From NCBI RefSeq assembly GCF_016405985.1, contig NZ_JAEFCF010000005.1, positions 62,001 through 126,000 on the forward strand: 64,000 bases of DNA, written 5' to 3'. The notes beneath the pieces were generated by a model that worked only from the letters and a program-made list of their open reading frames with translations, was not told the DNA's origin and made no database searches. This document shows positions 42,358-50,668 of this stretch, in pieces. How positions within the stretch are numbered: the stretch's first letter is position 1; each line of letters opens with the position of its first letter. The position numbers and the translations under genes were made by a program. The DNA is from Paracoccus sp. IB05. GTDB taxonomy: Bacteria > Pseudomonadota > Alphaproteobacteria > Rhodobacterales > Rhodobacteraceae.

Positions 42358-43179
42358 TCAGGCGGGGTTGCGGTGCTGACCTTGCCTGCGCTGATGGTAG
42401 AAGCGGGTCGGCTGGCTGGTGCGGGCGGTCAGGCCGCCATCTGCAACCAGCGAGGCACCGGTGATGAACGAGGCCTGATCCGAAGCGAGGAAAAGGATCG
42501 CCTCGGCAAGTTCCGGCGCGCGGCCGATCCGGCACAATGCGGTCGCATCGTTATAGTCCTCAAGCTCCGCTTCAGAGATGGTCGCAAGCATCCGCTCTGA
42601 TGCGATTGGCCCCGGGCAGATCGCGTTGACGCGGATGCCGTAACCACCTTCTTCCCAGGCGAGTGACTGGGTAAGCGAGAGAATTGCGGCCTTCGCAGCA
42701 TTATAGGGGGCCCATTCGGGATCTCCCCTGACGCCCGAGATCGAGGCCATGGTGACGATAGAGCCTTTGCCCTGGGCCCGCATGGCCGGGATCACGGCCT
42801 GGCAGGCCACAAGCGTGCTGCGAAGATTGAGCTTATAGAGCCGGTCCCAGATCGCGAGATCGATATCGGCAGTCAGACCCGAAGCGCTGCCGCCCGCGAC
42901 AATGATCAGGCTGTCGACGCGGCCGCCGGTCCGGTCGAGCACCGTCGCGATGGCGGCGCGGAGTTCCGCCTCATCCATCACATCGGCCTTCAGCGCCTCG
43001 ACGCGCGCGCCACCGGCATTCAGCTCTGCGGCCAGTGCCCCGGCAATATCGGGTTTCACATCCAGCGCGAAGACATGCGCCCCTTCGGCGGCGAGCTGGC
43101 GGACGCAGGCAGCGCCCATCCCGTCAGCGCCGCCCGAGACGATCACCACCTTATCTTTGAAACGTGCTGTTGCGGTCAT
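42358..43179 (-). CDS. SDR-family oxidoreductase
   Basis: A 273-residue short-chain dehydrogenase: S-G-G-A-D-G-M-G cofactor motif, I-V-A-G-G-S instead of N-N-A-G-x, catalytic A-S-I and Y-N-A-A-K. The ATG at 43179 has AAGGA seven bases upstream; an ATG seven codons earlier lacks one. It lies between the first T-protein gene and the GMC gene, so the three probably act on one substrate, oxidising an alcohol function. Confidence 0.87.
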   Translation of the reverse strand: MTATARFKDKVVIVSGGADGMGAACVRQLAAEGAHVFALDVKPDIAGALAAELNAGGARVEALKADVMDEAELRAAIATVLDRTGGRVDSLIIVAGGSASGLTADIDLAIWDRLYKLNLRSTLVACQAVIPAMRAQGKGSIVTMASISGVRGDPEWAPYNAAKAAILSLTQSLAWEEGGYGIRVNAICPGPIASERMLATISEAELEDYNDATALCRIGRAPELAEAILFLASDQASFITGASLVADGGLTARTSQPTRFYHQRRQGQHRNPA

Positions 43180-43251
43180 GGCCTTATCCTTTGCCGGCAA
43201 TCGGGGTTCTGTGCAGGTGGCCGGCGGGTGATATCCCGCGCCGCCGGTCGC

Positions 43252-44439
43252 TCAGGTTTTTGACAGTTTGCGCTCGGGGTCGAGGAAGGGCATTGCCACG
43301 ACCTCGGCCGGAACCGGCGCGCCTTGCGAGATGACCTCGACCTTCTGGCCGATGGTAGTGGCGGTGCTTTTGAGCATGGTGATGGCCAGCGGAACCTCCA
43401 GTGTCGGCGAGACAATGCCGCTGGTGACCTCTCCGACCCGGACCCCGTCGATCAGGATCACATCACCCTTATGGGGCGCCTCATTGCCGGAAAGCCGCAG
43501 CCCGGCGAGCTTTTCCGCCGGGTTGCGCGCCGCCGCCGCAGCAAGCGCCTCCCGCCCGTGAAAGTAGCCCTTATTCATATTGAGCATCCAGCCGAGGCCA
43601 ACCTGCCAGGGCGTGTGATGCCAGTCGAAATCAGTGCTGAAATCGATCAGCCCGGCCTCGACGCGCCGCAGATCAAGTGCACCACTGCCCGCGAGCGTGC
43701 CGCCCGCCCGGCTGTTCGCGTCATGCAGCCCGCCGCAGACCTCTTCGCCCTGTGCGACATCGACGATGACCTCGAAACCGAGCTCTGCCGTATATCCGGT
43801 GCGCGTCACGACACAGTCGACGCCGCAGACCTTTGTCCGGGTCATATGATAGAAGGGCAGGGACGTGATGTCGCCGTCGCAGACCGATTGCAGGATCTCA
43901 CGCGATTTTGGTCCCTGGAGGCTGGCCAGTGCCTTTTGATCAAGCAGGCTCCTGACGGTGACATCGCGCCCGATGGCATTGGACCAGATCCATTGCTCGG
44001 AAAAGCCGAGCCCGCCGATCCACCAGAATTTCTGCGCATCGAACCGCACGACAACCGCATCTTCGACAAGGCCGCCATAGTCATAGCACATGATGCCGTA
44101 GAGGCATTGCCCGTCGGCGATTTTGCGCAGATCGCGGGGCATCATCTCATTCATGAAATCAAGTGCACCCGGGCCGGTGACCTCGATGATTTCCTCGCCG
44201 GTTACGTCAAAGAGACCAGCGACCTGACGCATGACATGATATTCGCGGATCAGATCCTCAACATAGAACGGCTTGAGGAAGGTGTTATGCACCTTCAGGA
44301 CTGCGCCCTTCGCTCCGATGATATTGTGAAAGGCGGTCTGTTTGATTCCCTTGCGGAAGGTCTGTTCAGCCCGCGAGTAGGGCGGGACGCCGACGGTGGT
44401 CCTGAAAGAATATTCTTTGATGGCCTGGTTGCCGGGCAT
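43252..44439 (-). CDS. GcvT-like THF-dependent methyltransferase (first paralogue)
   Basis: A 395-residue aminomethyltransferase-family protein with GCV_T and GCV_T_C domains. The folate region reads Y-D-Y-G-G-L-V-E-D-A near 114-123, then L-Q-G-P-K-S-R-E-I-L, R-T-G-Y-T-A-E-L-G-F-E and R-R-V-E-A-G-L, ending P-F-L-D-P-E-R-K-L-S-K. Relatives move methyl or methylene groups from substrates such as dimethylglycine, DMSP or methoxyaromatics to tetrahydrofolate. It is not adjacent to glycine-cleavage genes. CGGAG lies seven bases before ATG. A shared 16-bp motif lies 45 bases upstream, and a paralogue starts divergently at 44645. Confidence 0.87.
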   Translation of the reverse strand: MPGNQAIKEYSFRTTVGVPPYSRAEQTFRKGIKQTAFHNIIGAKGAVLKVHNTFLKPFYVEDLIREYHVMRQVAGLFDVTGEEIIEVTGPGALDFMNEMMPRDLRKIADGQCLYGIMCYDYGGLVEDAVVVRFDAQKFWWIGGLGFSEQWIWSNAIGRDVTVRSLLDQKALASLQGPKSREILQSVCDGDITSLPFYHMTRTKVCGVDCVVTRTGYTAELGFEVIVDVAQGEEVCGGLHDANSRAGGTLAGSGALDLRRVEAGLIDFSTDFDWHHTPWQVGLGWMLNMNKGYFHGREALAAAAARNPAEKLAGLRLSGNEAPHKGDVILIDGVRVGEVTSGIVSPTLEVPLAITMLKSTATTIGQKVEVISQGAPVPAEVVAMPFLDPERKLSKT

Positions 44440-44483
44440 AAGCGTACTCCGCTGCGGATCTGAGAGGGTGGATCGTCAGTTAA

Positions 44484-44499
44484 TTCCACATAATGATAC
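44484..44499 (+). promoter_or_regulatory. Shared 16-bp promoter motif, copy 1 (between the two T-protein genes)
   Basis: TTCCACATAATGATAC, one of three copies of TTYCACATRATGNNAC. It lies in the 205-base gap between the divergent T-protein genes, 45 bases from the leftward start. Confidence 0.5.
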
Positions 44500-44644
44500 G
44501 GCATTGTAAATCTTGACACGGAATGCATCACGATGCAAGCCTGGTGCCAGGAAAGATGCGGGCCTGTCCGGCCCGTCCAGCCCCGCAACACTCGCCGCCG
44601 GCACATCGCAAAACGTGCCCGGAGCGCCAATAACGGAGATCAGA

Positions 44645-45847
44645 GTGCCACCGATGCAAAGCCGCAGGGATGCCCGTATCCAGCGTATCGAATTTGCCAG
44701 CTTCACCGGCGCGCCGCCCTATCTGGCGACGCCGATCCGTTCGCGCAGCGGGTTGAAGCGCACCGCCTTCTTTCCCACGATCGGCACCATCGCGACCGAT
44801 TACAAATTGCACAATACCTATCTGAAGCCGGATTTCTTTACCGATCCGGTCGAGGAATATGCCGCGATCCGGCAGACCGCCGGGCTGCTTGATGTCACCG
44901 GTGAGGAGATCCTAGAGATCAGGGGCCCGGATGCAGAGGCGCTGCTTGATGATCTGATGCCGCGTGACGTGCGCAAGATGAATGACGGGCACTGCTATTA
45001 TTCAGTGCTGCTCCATGATCATGGCGGCATCGTCGAGGATGGTATCCTTGTGCGCTTTGACAAGACCCATTTCTGGTGGATCGGCGGACCGGGCAATTCC
45101 GAGGAGCATCTCTATGCCCATGGTGTCAGCCGCGATGTGACGATTGAAAGCTTTAACGACCGCATCCATGTCGCGAGCCTGCAGGGGCCGAAATCGCGCG
45201 ACATCCTGCAATCGGTCTGCGATGCCGATCTGACGCCGGTGCCTTTCTATGGAATGATTCGCGCCAGGGTTTGCGGCGTGCCGGTGACGATCTCGCGCAC
45301 CGGTTATACGGCAGAACTGGGCTATGACATCTATGTGGATGTGACAGAGGGCGAGGCCTTTTTCGCCAATCTCTGGGCGGCGGTGAAGACGCAGGGCGGC
45401 GCGCTTTGCGGTTCGAAATCGCTGGGGATCCGCCGGCTCGAGGCCGCGATCCTGAATTTCGGTCAGGATTTCGACTGGCAGCACACGCCGTATGAAATCG
45501 GGCTGGGCTGGATGGTGTCGCAGACCAAGGCGCCGTTCCGGGCGCAAAAGGCTCTGGCCGTTGCCAGGGAAGCGACGCCGCCGCGCCGGATTGTCGGGTT
45601 GAAGATCTCGGGCACAGAAGTGCCGCTGCTGGGGGACAGCATCCTTTTCGAGGGGCTGCCGGTCGGGATCATCACATCGGCCACCGGCTCACCCGCGCTT
45701 GGCTGCCCCATTGCCCTTTGCTGGATCGATACGCCGCTCTCCGAGCCCGGAACCAGGGTCAGCATCGACCTTGACGGGCGCAGTGCGGACGCCGAAGTGG
45801 TGGCCATTCCCTTCCTTGATCCGGAACGCAAACTCTCCAAAGGCTGA
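44645..45847 (+). CDS. GcvT-like THF-dependent methyltransferase (second paralogue)
   Basis: A 400-residue protein clearly paralogous to the divergent neighbour: H-D-H-G-G-I-V-E-D-G, L-Q-G-P-K-S-R-D-I-L-Q-S-V, R-T-G-Y-T-A-E-L-G-Y-D, R-R-L-E-A-A-I and the same C terminus P-F-L-D-P-E-R-K-L-S-K. The best start is GTG at 44645, six bases after GGAG; ATG at 44654 is 15 bases from it. Two distinct folate-dependent methyl transferases suggest two successive demethylations, or two methylated positions, in one substrate. It converges with the sarcosine-oxidase-like gene across a strong hairpin. Confidence 0.87.
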   Translation: MPPMQSRRDARIQRIEFASFTGAPPYLATPIRSRSGLKRTAFFPTIGTIATDYKLHNTYLKPDFFTDPVEEYAAIRQTAGLLDVTGEEILEIRGPDAEALLDDLMPRDVRKMNDGHCYYSVLLHDHGGIVEDGILVRFDKTHFWWIGGPGNSEEHLYAHGVSRDVTIESFNDRIHVASLQGPKSRDILQSVCDADLTPVPFYGMIRARVCGVPVTISRTGYTAELGYDIYVDVTEGEAFFANLWAAVKTQGGALCGSKSLGIRRLEAAILNFGQDFDWQHTPYEIGLGWMVSQTKAPFRAQKALAVAREATPPRRIVGLKISGTEVPLLGDSILFEGLPVGIITSATGSPALGCPIALCWIDTPLSEPGTRVSIDLDGRSADAEVVAIPFLDPERKLSKG

Positions 45848-45854
45848 CCTAAAG

Positions 45855-45886
45855 GCGGGCCGCGGGATGATATCCTTGCGGCCCGC
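45855..45886. terminator. Bidirectional hairpin terminator
   Basis: GCGGGCCGC (45855-45863) pairs perfectly with GCGGCCCGC (45878-45886) around a 14-base loop, between converging genes. T-rich bases follow in the rightward direction (TTCAGTCTGT). Confidence 0.75.
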
Positions 45887-45903
45887 TTCAGTCTGTCCCG
45901 CCC

Positions 45904-47103
45904 TCAGGCTTTCTGAGAAAAATCACCGAAGCCGTCGATCTCGAAAGCCCTTTCCGCATCCGGCTGCAAGGCGCTGCGGTCAAAGCGGAAAAGCGAGATG
46001 TCATGCGCTGTTTCGCCCCTTTGCAAAAGGTCGGTGAGGGTACGCCCGATCACCGAGGCGAATTTGAACGCATGGGTCGCGCCCACGGTGCAGACCACAT
46101 CGGGATGGCCGGGCACCCGGTCCAGCACGAAATCGACATCCGGCGTATGGGTCAGCAGGCAGGTCCTGGTGTAAAGCACCGGGCCGTGGCCGCGCGGGAT
46201 ATGTCTGGCGACAAAATCGCTGACCTCTTTTTCATTTTTCGCATCAGGCTCGAAGCTGCGATTGTCGGGATCAACCGGCGCAAAGCGATCTTTGGCGACC
46301 TTGACCCCCTCGGCACCATAGACCGGGAAGCCATAAAAATTGTCGAGGATCATCCAGATCCAGACCGGGAAACGGTCAGGGCGAAACTCGTCGAGATGCG
46401 GGCTGTTGAAATAGGTCACCTGTTCATGGGTGACCCGGAGCGGCAGCCGGAACCCGAAATGTGCCAGCAGCGTATTGGTCCAGGGACCGGCGGCAATCAC
46501 CAGTTTCTGCGCCTCGAATTCCCGCCCGCCCGCAGTGACGCGGTATCCGCCATTGATCTGGCGGATCCCGCTGACCGGCATATTGTCGAGCAGCGTCGCC
46601 CCGTTCCGCCGCGCCATCCGGCGATGCGCCTCATTGGCCTTTATCGCGCCGACGAGACCGCCATCCGGCTGATAGATGCCATGGACCTCGTCGGGCAGGC
46701 GGAATTGCGGAAAGCGTCGGGCGAGTTCCACCGGATCAAGCCGCTCAAACCCGACGCCACAGGCCGCCATTGCGCGATTGTAATCCTCTTCGCGCAGCGT
46801 GGTGGAGTCCGGCCAGAAGTTCAGCTCACCGGTTTTGACCACGACCTGCTCGCCGGCATCCTCCTCCATTTCTGCCCAGGTTTTGTATGCGGCCTGGGCA
46901 AAGCGGACATATGGCTCATTGTGATAGGTCAGGCGGATGATGCGGGAATGGTCCTGGGATTCACCGCGCTCATGGCCGAGCGCGAATTGCTCGATCCCGA
47001 GAACCTCGCTGCCCTGTTCGCGCGAAAGCCAATAGGCCGCTGCGCTGCCAAGACCGCCGAGGCCGATGACAATGGTGGTGAAGCTGTTTTTGAACGATGT
47101 CAT
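45904..47103 (-). CDS. Monomeric sarcosine oxidase / N-methyl-amino acid oxidase-like flavoprotein
   Basis: A 399-residue DAO-family enzyme of the MSOX/SolA type. It has G-L-G-G-L-G-S-A near 14-21, and H-S-R-I-I-R near 52-57. The cysteine in T-R-T-C-L-L-T-H-T-P-D matches the one that covalently binds FAD in monomeric sarcosine oxidase, and H-A-F-K-F supplies the oxygen-activating lysine. Such enzymes oxidise N-methyl groups of sarcosine, N-methyltryptophan and similar amines to formaldehyde and H2O2. ATG at 47103 has GAGG six bases upstream. Its product formaldehyde or methylene could be taken up by the THF-dependent enzymes nearby. Confidence 0.88.
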   Translation of the reverse strand: MTSFKNSFTTIVIGLGGLGSAAAYWLSREQGSEVLGIEQFALGHERGESQDHSRIIRLTYHNEPYVRFAQAAYKTWAEMEEDAGEQVVVKTGELNFWPDSTTLREEDYNRAMAACGVGFERLDPVELARRFPQFRLPDEVHGIYQPDGGLVGAIKANEAHRRMARRNGATLLDNMPVSGIRQINGGYRVTAGGREFEAQKLVIAAGPWTNTLLAHFGFRLPLRVTHEQVTYFNSPHLDEFRPDRFPVWIWMILDNFYGFPVYGAEGVKVAKDRFAPVDPDNRSFEPDAKNEKEVSDFVARHIPRGHGPVLYTRTCLLTHTPDVDFVLDRVPGHPDVVCTVGATHAFKFASVIGRTLTDLLQRGETAHDISLFRFDRSALQPDAERAFEIDGFGDFSQKA

Positions 47104-47116
47104 GCAGCGCCTCATG

Positions 47117-47132
47117 TTTCACATGATGGCAC
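47117..47132 (+). promoter_or_regulatory. Shared 16-bp promoter motif, copy 2 (before the sarcosine-oxidase-like gene)
   Basis: TTTCACATGATGGCAC, matching TTYCACATRATGNNAC. It lies 14 bases before the chosen ATG, in the 216-base gap that separates this gene from the IclR gene. Confidence 0.5.
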
Positions 47133-47319
47133 ATTAATTCGGTATGCGGAAAATTCAATCAAAGGCTTGCCGGATCTGGAGATGAAAAGCCAGATAGCCC
47201 GTCGACCGCGCAGCATGAGGCGGCTGCCGCCGACAGGGCGGTCATGTGGTCATGTGGTCAGAGGGCGGGGGCACGGGCACGGGCGGGCAGGGCGCGGCCT
47301 GCGCCGCGCCGGACCACGC

Positions 47320-48117
47320 CTATTTCGCGGTGCTTTTGCGCGACGCTGCAATATCGGCTGAGACTGCGGTCTCACTGCCGAAACCCAGAGCCTCTTCGAT
47401 GTCATGCCCGGTGCGGATCACCGCGGCGATAAAGCGATCAACATTGTTCTGGCGCACGCGGTCTTCGGGCCCGGCCACACCGATCGCACCCAGCACGCGA
47501 CCCGAGGGGCTCTTGATCGCGGTCGCAAAGCCCAGGACCCCCTCGCGCCATTCACCGGAGGTCATCGAATAGCCCTTTTCGCGGATCTCGTGCAGCTGCG
47601 CCCGCAGGGCATCGGTGGTGGCCACGGTCTGTGGCGTGAAATGCTGGATGGTTTTGCCGACAGCCTGAACAACCTCATCGGGCATCCAGGCCAGCATCGC
47701 CTTGCCAGTGGCCGAGCAATAGGCGGGCGCGCGGTCCCCGATCGAGACATAGGTGCGCACCGCATGAACCCCGTCGACCTTGTCGATATAAAGCGCCTGG
47801 TTATTGTCGAAGATCGACAGATGCACCGTCTCTTCGGTCTCGGCGGCGAAGCTGCGCAGAAAGGGCACCGCGATGCCGCGAAGGTCGAGTTGCGAGAAAA
47901 CACGCTGCCCCAGCTCCCATAGCCGGAGCGTCAGTTCATAATTGCGCGAATCGTCGGGACGGCGCACGTAACCGCATGCCTCCAGCGTGCCGAGCAGGCG
48001 GTGGGCATTGCTTTTGCTGATGCCACACTGGCTGGCGATCTCGGTCAGCGAGCGCGATCCGTTGCCCGCAACCAGGTTCTCCAGCACCTTCAATCCTTTG
48101 ACGACCGTAGTCTCCAT
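47320..48117 (-). CDS. IclR-family transcriptional regulator
   Basis: A 265-residue regulator with an N-terminal winged helix (S-L-T-E-I-A through S-K-S-N-A-H-R-L-L) and an IclR effector domain containing the G-D-R-A-P-A-Y-C-S-A-T-G-K-A-M-L-A block and G-V-L-G-F-A-T-A-I. It lies amid the methyl-transfer and oxidase genes, and palindromes related to one another precede this gene and the dipeptide-type importer. It is the best candidate controller of this region. Confidence 0.9.
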   Translation of the reverse strand: METTVVKGLKVLENLVAGNGSRSLTEIASQCGISKSNAHRLLGTLEACGYVRRPDDSRNYELTLRLWELGQRVFSQLDLRGIAVPFLRSFAAETEETVHLSIFDNNQALYIDKVDGVHAVRTYVSIGDRAPAYCSATGKAMLAWMPDEVVQAVGKTIQHFTPQTVATTDALRAQLHEIREKGYSMTSGEWREGVLGFATAIKSPSGRVLGAIGVAGPEDRVRQNNVDRFIAAVIRTGHDIEEALGFGSETAVSADIAASRKSTAK

Positions 48118-48136
48118 CTGAGTCTCACATCAATCG

Positions 48137-48152
48137 ATTCACTATTTGGAAC
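48137..48152. promoter_or_regulatory. Putative IclR-type operator before the IclR gene
   Basis: ATTCACTATTTGGAAC, whose reverse complement GTTCCAAATAGTGAAT resembles GTTCTATTTAGTGAAC at 40764 (12 of 16). It lies 20 bases upstream of the IclR start, a natural site for autoregulation. Confidence 0.45.
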
Positions 48153-48228
48153 TATTCTCTATAAGGGAGAGAACGGCATTCCAACATATGAAATCAAGAG
48201 AGAATTATGATGCTGTCAGAGCGGCCTG

Positions 48229-49863
48229 TCACAGGAGGGTTCTTTTTCCGAGGCTTTTCAGCACCACACATGCGGCGTTGAAGCCCGGCACCCCCGTCAC
48301 CGCGCCGCCCGGATGGGCAGAGGCGCCACAAAGGAAAAGCCCCCGCACCGGCGACCGGTAATCCGCGAAATGGCGGGCAGGGCGGCGGAAGAAGATCTGC
48401 GAAAGGCTCAGATCCGAGTGATGCGGATTGCCGCCGGGCAGGCCGAAGATGCGCTCAAAATCCGCCGCAAGGGTCACCTCGCAATGTGCCGCCTCGCCGG
48501 TGAAGTCCGGCGCGAAATCTCGGATTGCCGCGATGGTGTTGCGCCGGACCAGTTCTTTGGTCTGCGCGTCATGCGGCATGACATCGGGGGCCGGAACATG
48601 GCCGCCATAGATCGACAGCAGATGCATCCCGGCAGGGGCAAGCGAGGGGTCCAGCAGCGTCGGTGTCTGTACCGTCAGGAAGGGGCGTTCCGCCACCCGG
48701 CCCGCGCGCATATCCGACCAGGCTTTGGCGAGATAGCCGAGGCTGGGCGCGATGGTGATCTGCAACGGGCTGTCGCTGTCGGCACCGGCCGCCTGCAGGC
48801 CCGGAAAGCGCGGCAGATCGTTCAGGGCCAGATGCACTTTGAACGAGGTGGATTGTGAGCGAAGCCCCCTGATATCGGCGAGGAATTCCGGCGGAAGATC
48901 CTGCGCGGGAACAAGGTCGAGGAAGGTGTGCTGCGCCGAGGCATTGGCGATCACCGTATCGGCCCGGATCTCGGTTCCGTCCGTCAGGACAACACCGCAG
49001 GCGCGCCCGCCGCGGGTCAGAACCCGGGCGACCCCGGCACCGGTCCTTGTTTCCAGCCCGTGGCGTGCGCCCGAGGCCGCAAGCGCGCGCGTCACCGCCC
49101 CCATGCCGCCCTTCACAAGCCCGGTGCCGCCCGCTGCGGTGCCATTGTCACGCAGCACCCCGCGCAACAGAAAATAAGCAGTGCCCGGGCTGTAGAGCTC
49201 GACGCTGAGCCCGGACCCTGCGGCAGGGTAATAGCCCAGCATTACCTTGACCGCGTCGGATTCGAACCAGCGGTCGAGGTAATCGCCCGCACTCATCGTC
49301 AGCAGATCCACCACTTCGTGGAACGGCCCGACCATGCCGCGATTGCGCCAGGCAAAGCCGGCGATATCCCGGAGGTTGCGCGGCTTCAGCGAAGAAGGGT
49401 CAAAAGGGATCTCCCAGAGCAATTGCCGGAAGACCGGCCCCAGCCGCGCCAGATGCGCGTTGAAACGGGGATAGGCCGCGGCATCTTTTGCCGAGAACCG
49501 CGCGATTTCAGCGCAGAGCTTTGCGGGGTCTTTCCACAAAACCACCGGATCTCCATCGCCAAAGATCTGCACGGTGGGCGGCGGCGTCAGCACCTCATAG
49601 CCGTATTTCTGCAATTCGAGATCAAGGATGATCTTCGGCTGCAGCAGGCCCAGCATATGGGCCGCCGTATTCACCCCGTAACCGGGCCAGAGTTCTTCGG
49701 TGACACAGGCGCCGCCGATGATATTCCGCCGCTCCAGCGCGCAGACTTTCAGCCCGGCCTTCGCAAGATAGGCCCCGCAGACGAGGCCGTTATGGCCGGC
49801 GCCGATGATCAGGGCGTCGTAATTACCGGCCATGTTCGTCGCATGGGGCTTGGCTGGGCACAT
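48229..49863 (-). CDS. PYROXD2/phytoene-desaturase-like NAD(P)/FAD oxidoreductase
   Basis: A protein of 544 residues (534 if the Met at 49833 is used) with the FAD motif G-A-G-H-N-G-L-V-C-G-A-Y-L-A, E-R-R-N-I-I-G-G-A-C-V-T-E, and C-terminal G-A-S-A-H-P-G-G-A-V-T-G-V-P-G. This is the layout of PYROXD2 and CrtI-like amino-oxidase-family flavoproteins of unknown substrate. The 49863 start has a GGAG about ten bases upstream; the later ATG matches the family N terminus but lacks one. No carotenoid genes are near, so pigment synthesis is unlikely. Confidence 0.85.
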   Translation of the reverse strand: MCPAKPHATNMAGNYDALIIGAGHNGLVCGAYLAKAGLKVCALERRNIIGGACVTEELWPGYGVNTAAHMLGLLQPKIILDLELQKYGYEVLTPPPTVQIFGDGDPVVLWKDPAKLCAEIARFSAKDAAAYPRFNAHLARLGPVFRQLLWEIPFDPSSLKPRNLRDIAGFAWRNRGMVGPFHEVVDLLTMSAGDYLDRWFESDAVKVMLGYYPAAGSGLSVELYSPGTAYFLLRGVLRDNGTAAGGTGLVKGGMGAVTRALAASGARHGLETRTGAGVARVLTRGGRACGVVLTDGTEIRADTVIANASAQHTFLDLVPAQDLPPEFLADIRGLRSQSTSFKVHLALNDLPRFPGLQAAGADSDSPLQITIAPSLGYLAKAWSDMRAGRVAERPFLTVQTPTLLDPSLAPAGMHLLSIYGGHVPAPDVMPHDAQTKELVRRNTIAAIRDFAPDFTGEAAHCEVTLAADFERIFGLPGGNPHHSDLSLSQIFFRRPARHFADYRSPVRGLFLCGASAHPGGAVTGVPGFNAACVVLKSLGKRTLL

Positions 49864-50668
49864 GTTCAGGGGCTCCGGGCTGAAACTTCATTTGGCACCG
49901 GCATTCAGCGCCTTTTCGACTATGGCCGGTGGCCATCCGCGCCTGGTCATCCGTGCCATGTCGGTCGAAGAAACGCGGGCTCGTGCCGTGAGGTCAGTGG
50001 CGCTGATCCGGCGATGGGCTGAGCCAGATTTCTGGCTGACCGGGATGATGCCCTGACCCTCTGCAGCTTCGCCGGTGCGGCGGATTGCGTGGGATACGCC
50101 AATGGTCGCGCCACCGCCGGGGGCGATGGTGGTCTCGGCTTTGAAACATGCCATCCCATGGCGCATGACAGGACCCTTTGGCTGCCGGAAAGGCCGCCTT
50201 GTGCTGCATCGGATCCGGGGCCGGACATGTCGATTTTCTCGGCAATGTTCCTAATACCGGAATTGCTGTTCGCATGTTGACACTGCGGAGTTCGAAATGC
50301 TAGAGCTATTTTGACCGGATCCTTCCGGGGTCTGTCTGAAAACCGGTCCGGCCAGGGCGGTCGCGGGCAGGTCAGAGCAACCTGGCGGATGGCAAGATGA
50401 CTTCAGACCCGCTGCTGCGCCCCCTTCAGCTGAAACCTCTGTTTCCCTGGGGCCGTTTTCCGATGACGGTCCTGCAGGGCGCTGTGCGATGATGATCCGG
50501 CGAATCCGCACGCCTGAGCGCCGCCGGCACACAGAAGACAAGCTGCCATGCCAAGGCGCCGCCACCTGTTATGCAGCAGCGATGCGGCCGTTTCATCAGG
50601 GCCTTCATTTCACCGAAAACGTCTGACAGCGGGCGCCCGCGCCCGGACACCGACCGAAAGGACAAGAC
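49864..50668. other. Gene-poor stretch between PYROXD2-like and methionine gamma-lyase-like genes
   Basis: About 800 bases with only short, unsupported frames. The left part must hold the promoter of the leftward FAD gene and the right part that of the lyase-like gene, whose AAGGAC ribosome site is at 50658-50663. A TTGACA at 50276-50281 could be a -35 element, but no good -10 follows. The rest may be decayed coding sequence; I cannot name it. Confidence 0.4.

Noticed and set aside
43252-45847. Glycine cleavage T proteins
   Set aside because: No gcvH or gcvP near, two divergent paralogues, and association with oxidase, GMC and IclR genes; better read as substrate-specific demethylases.
48229-49863. 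Carotenoid phytoene desaturase
   Set aside because: Superfamily resemblance only; sequence fits the PYROXD2-like branch and no carotenoid genes are nearby.
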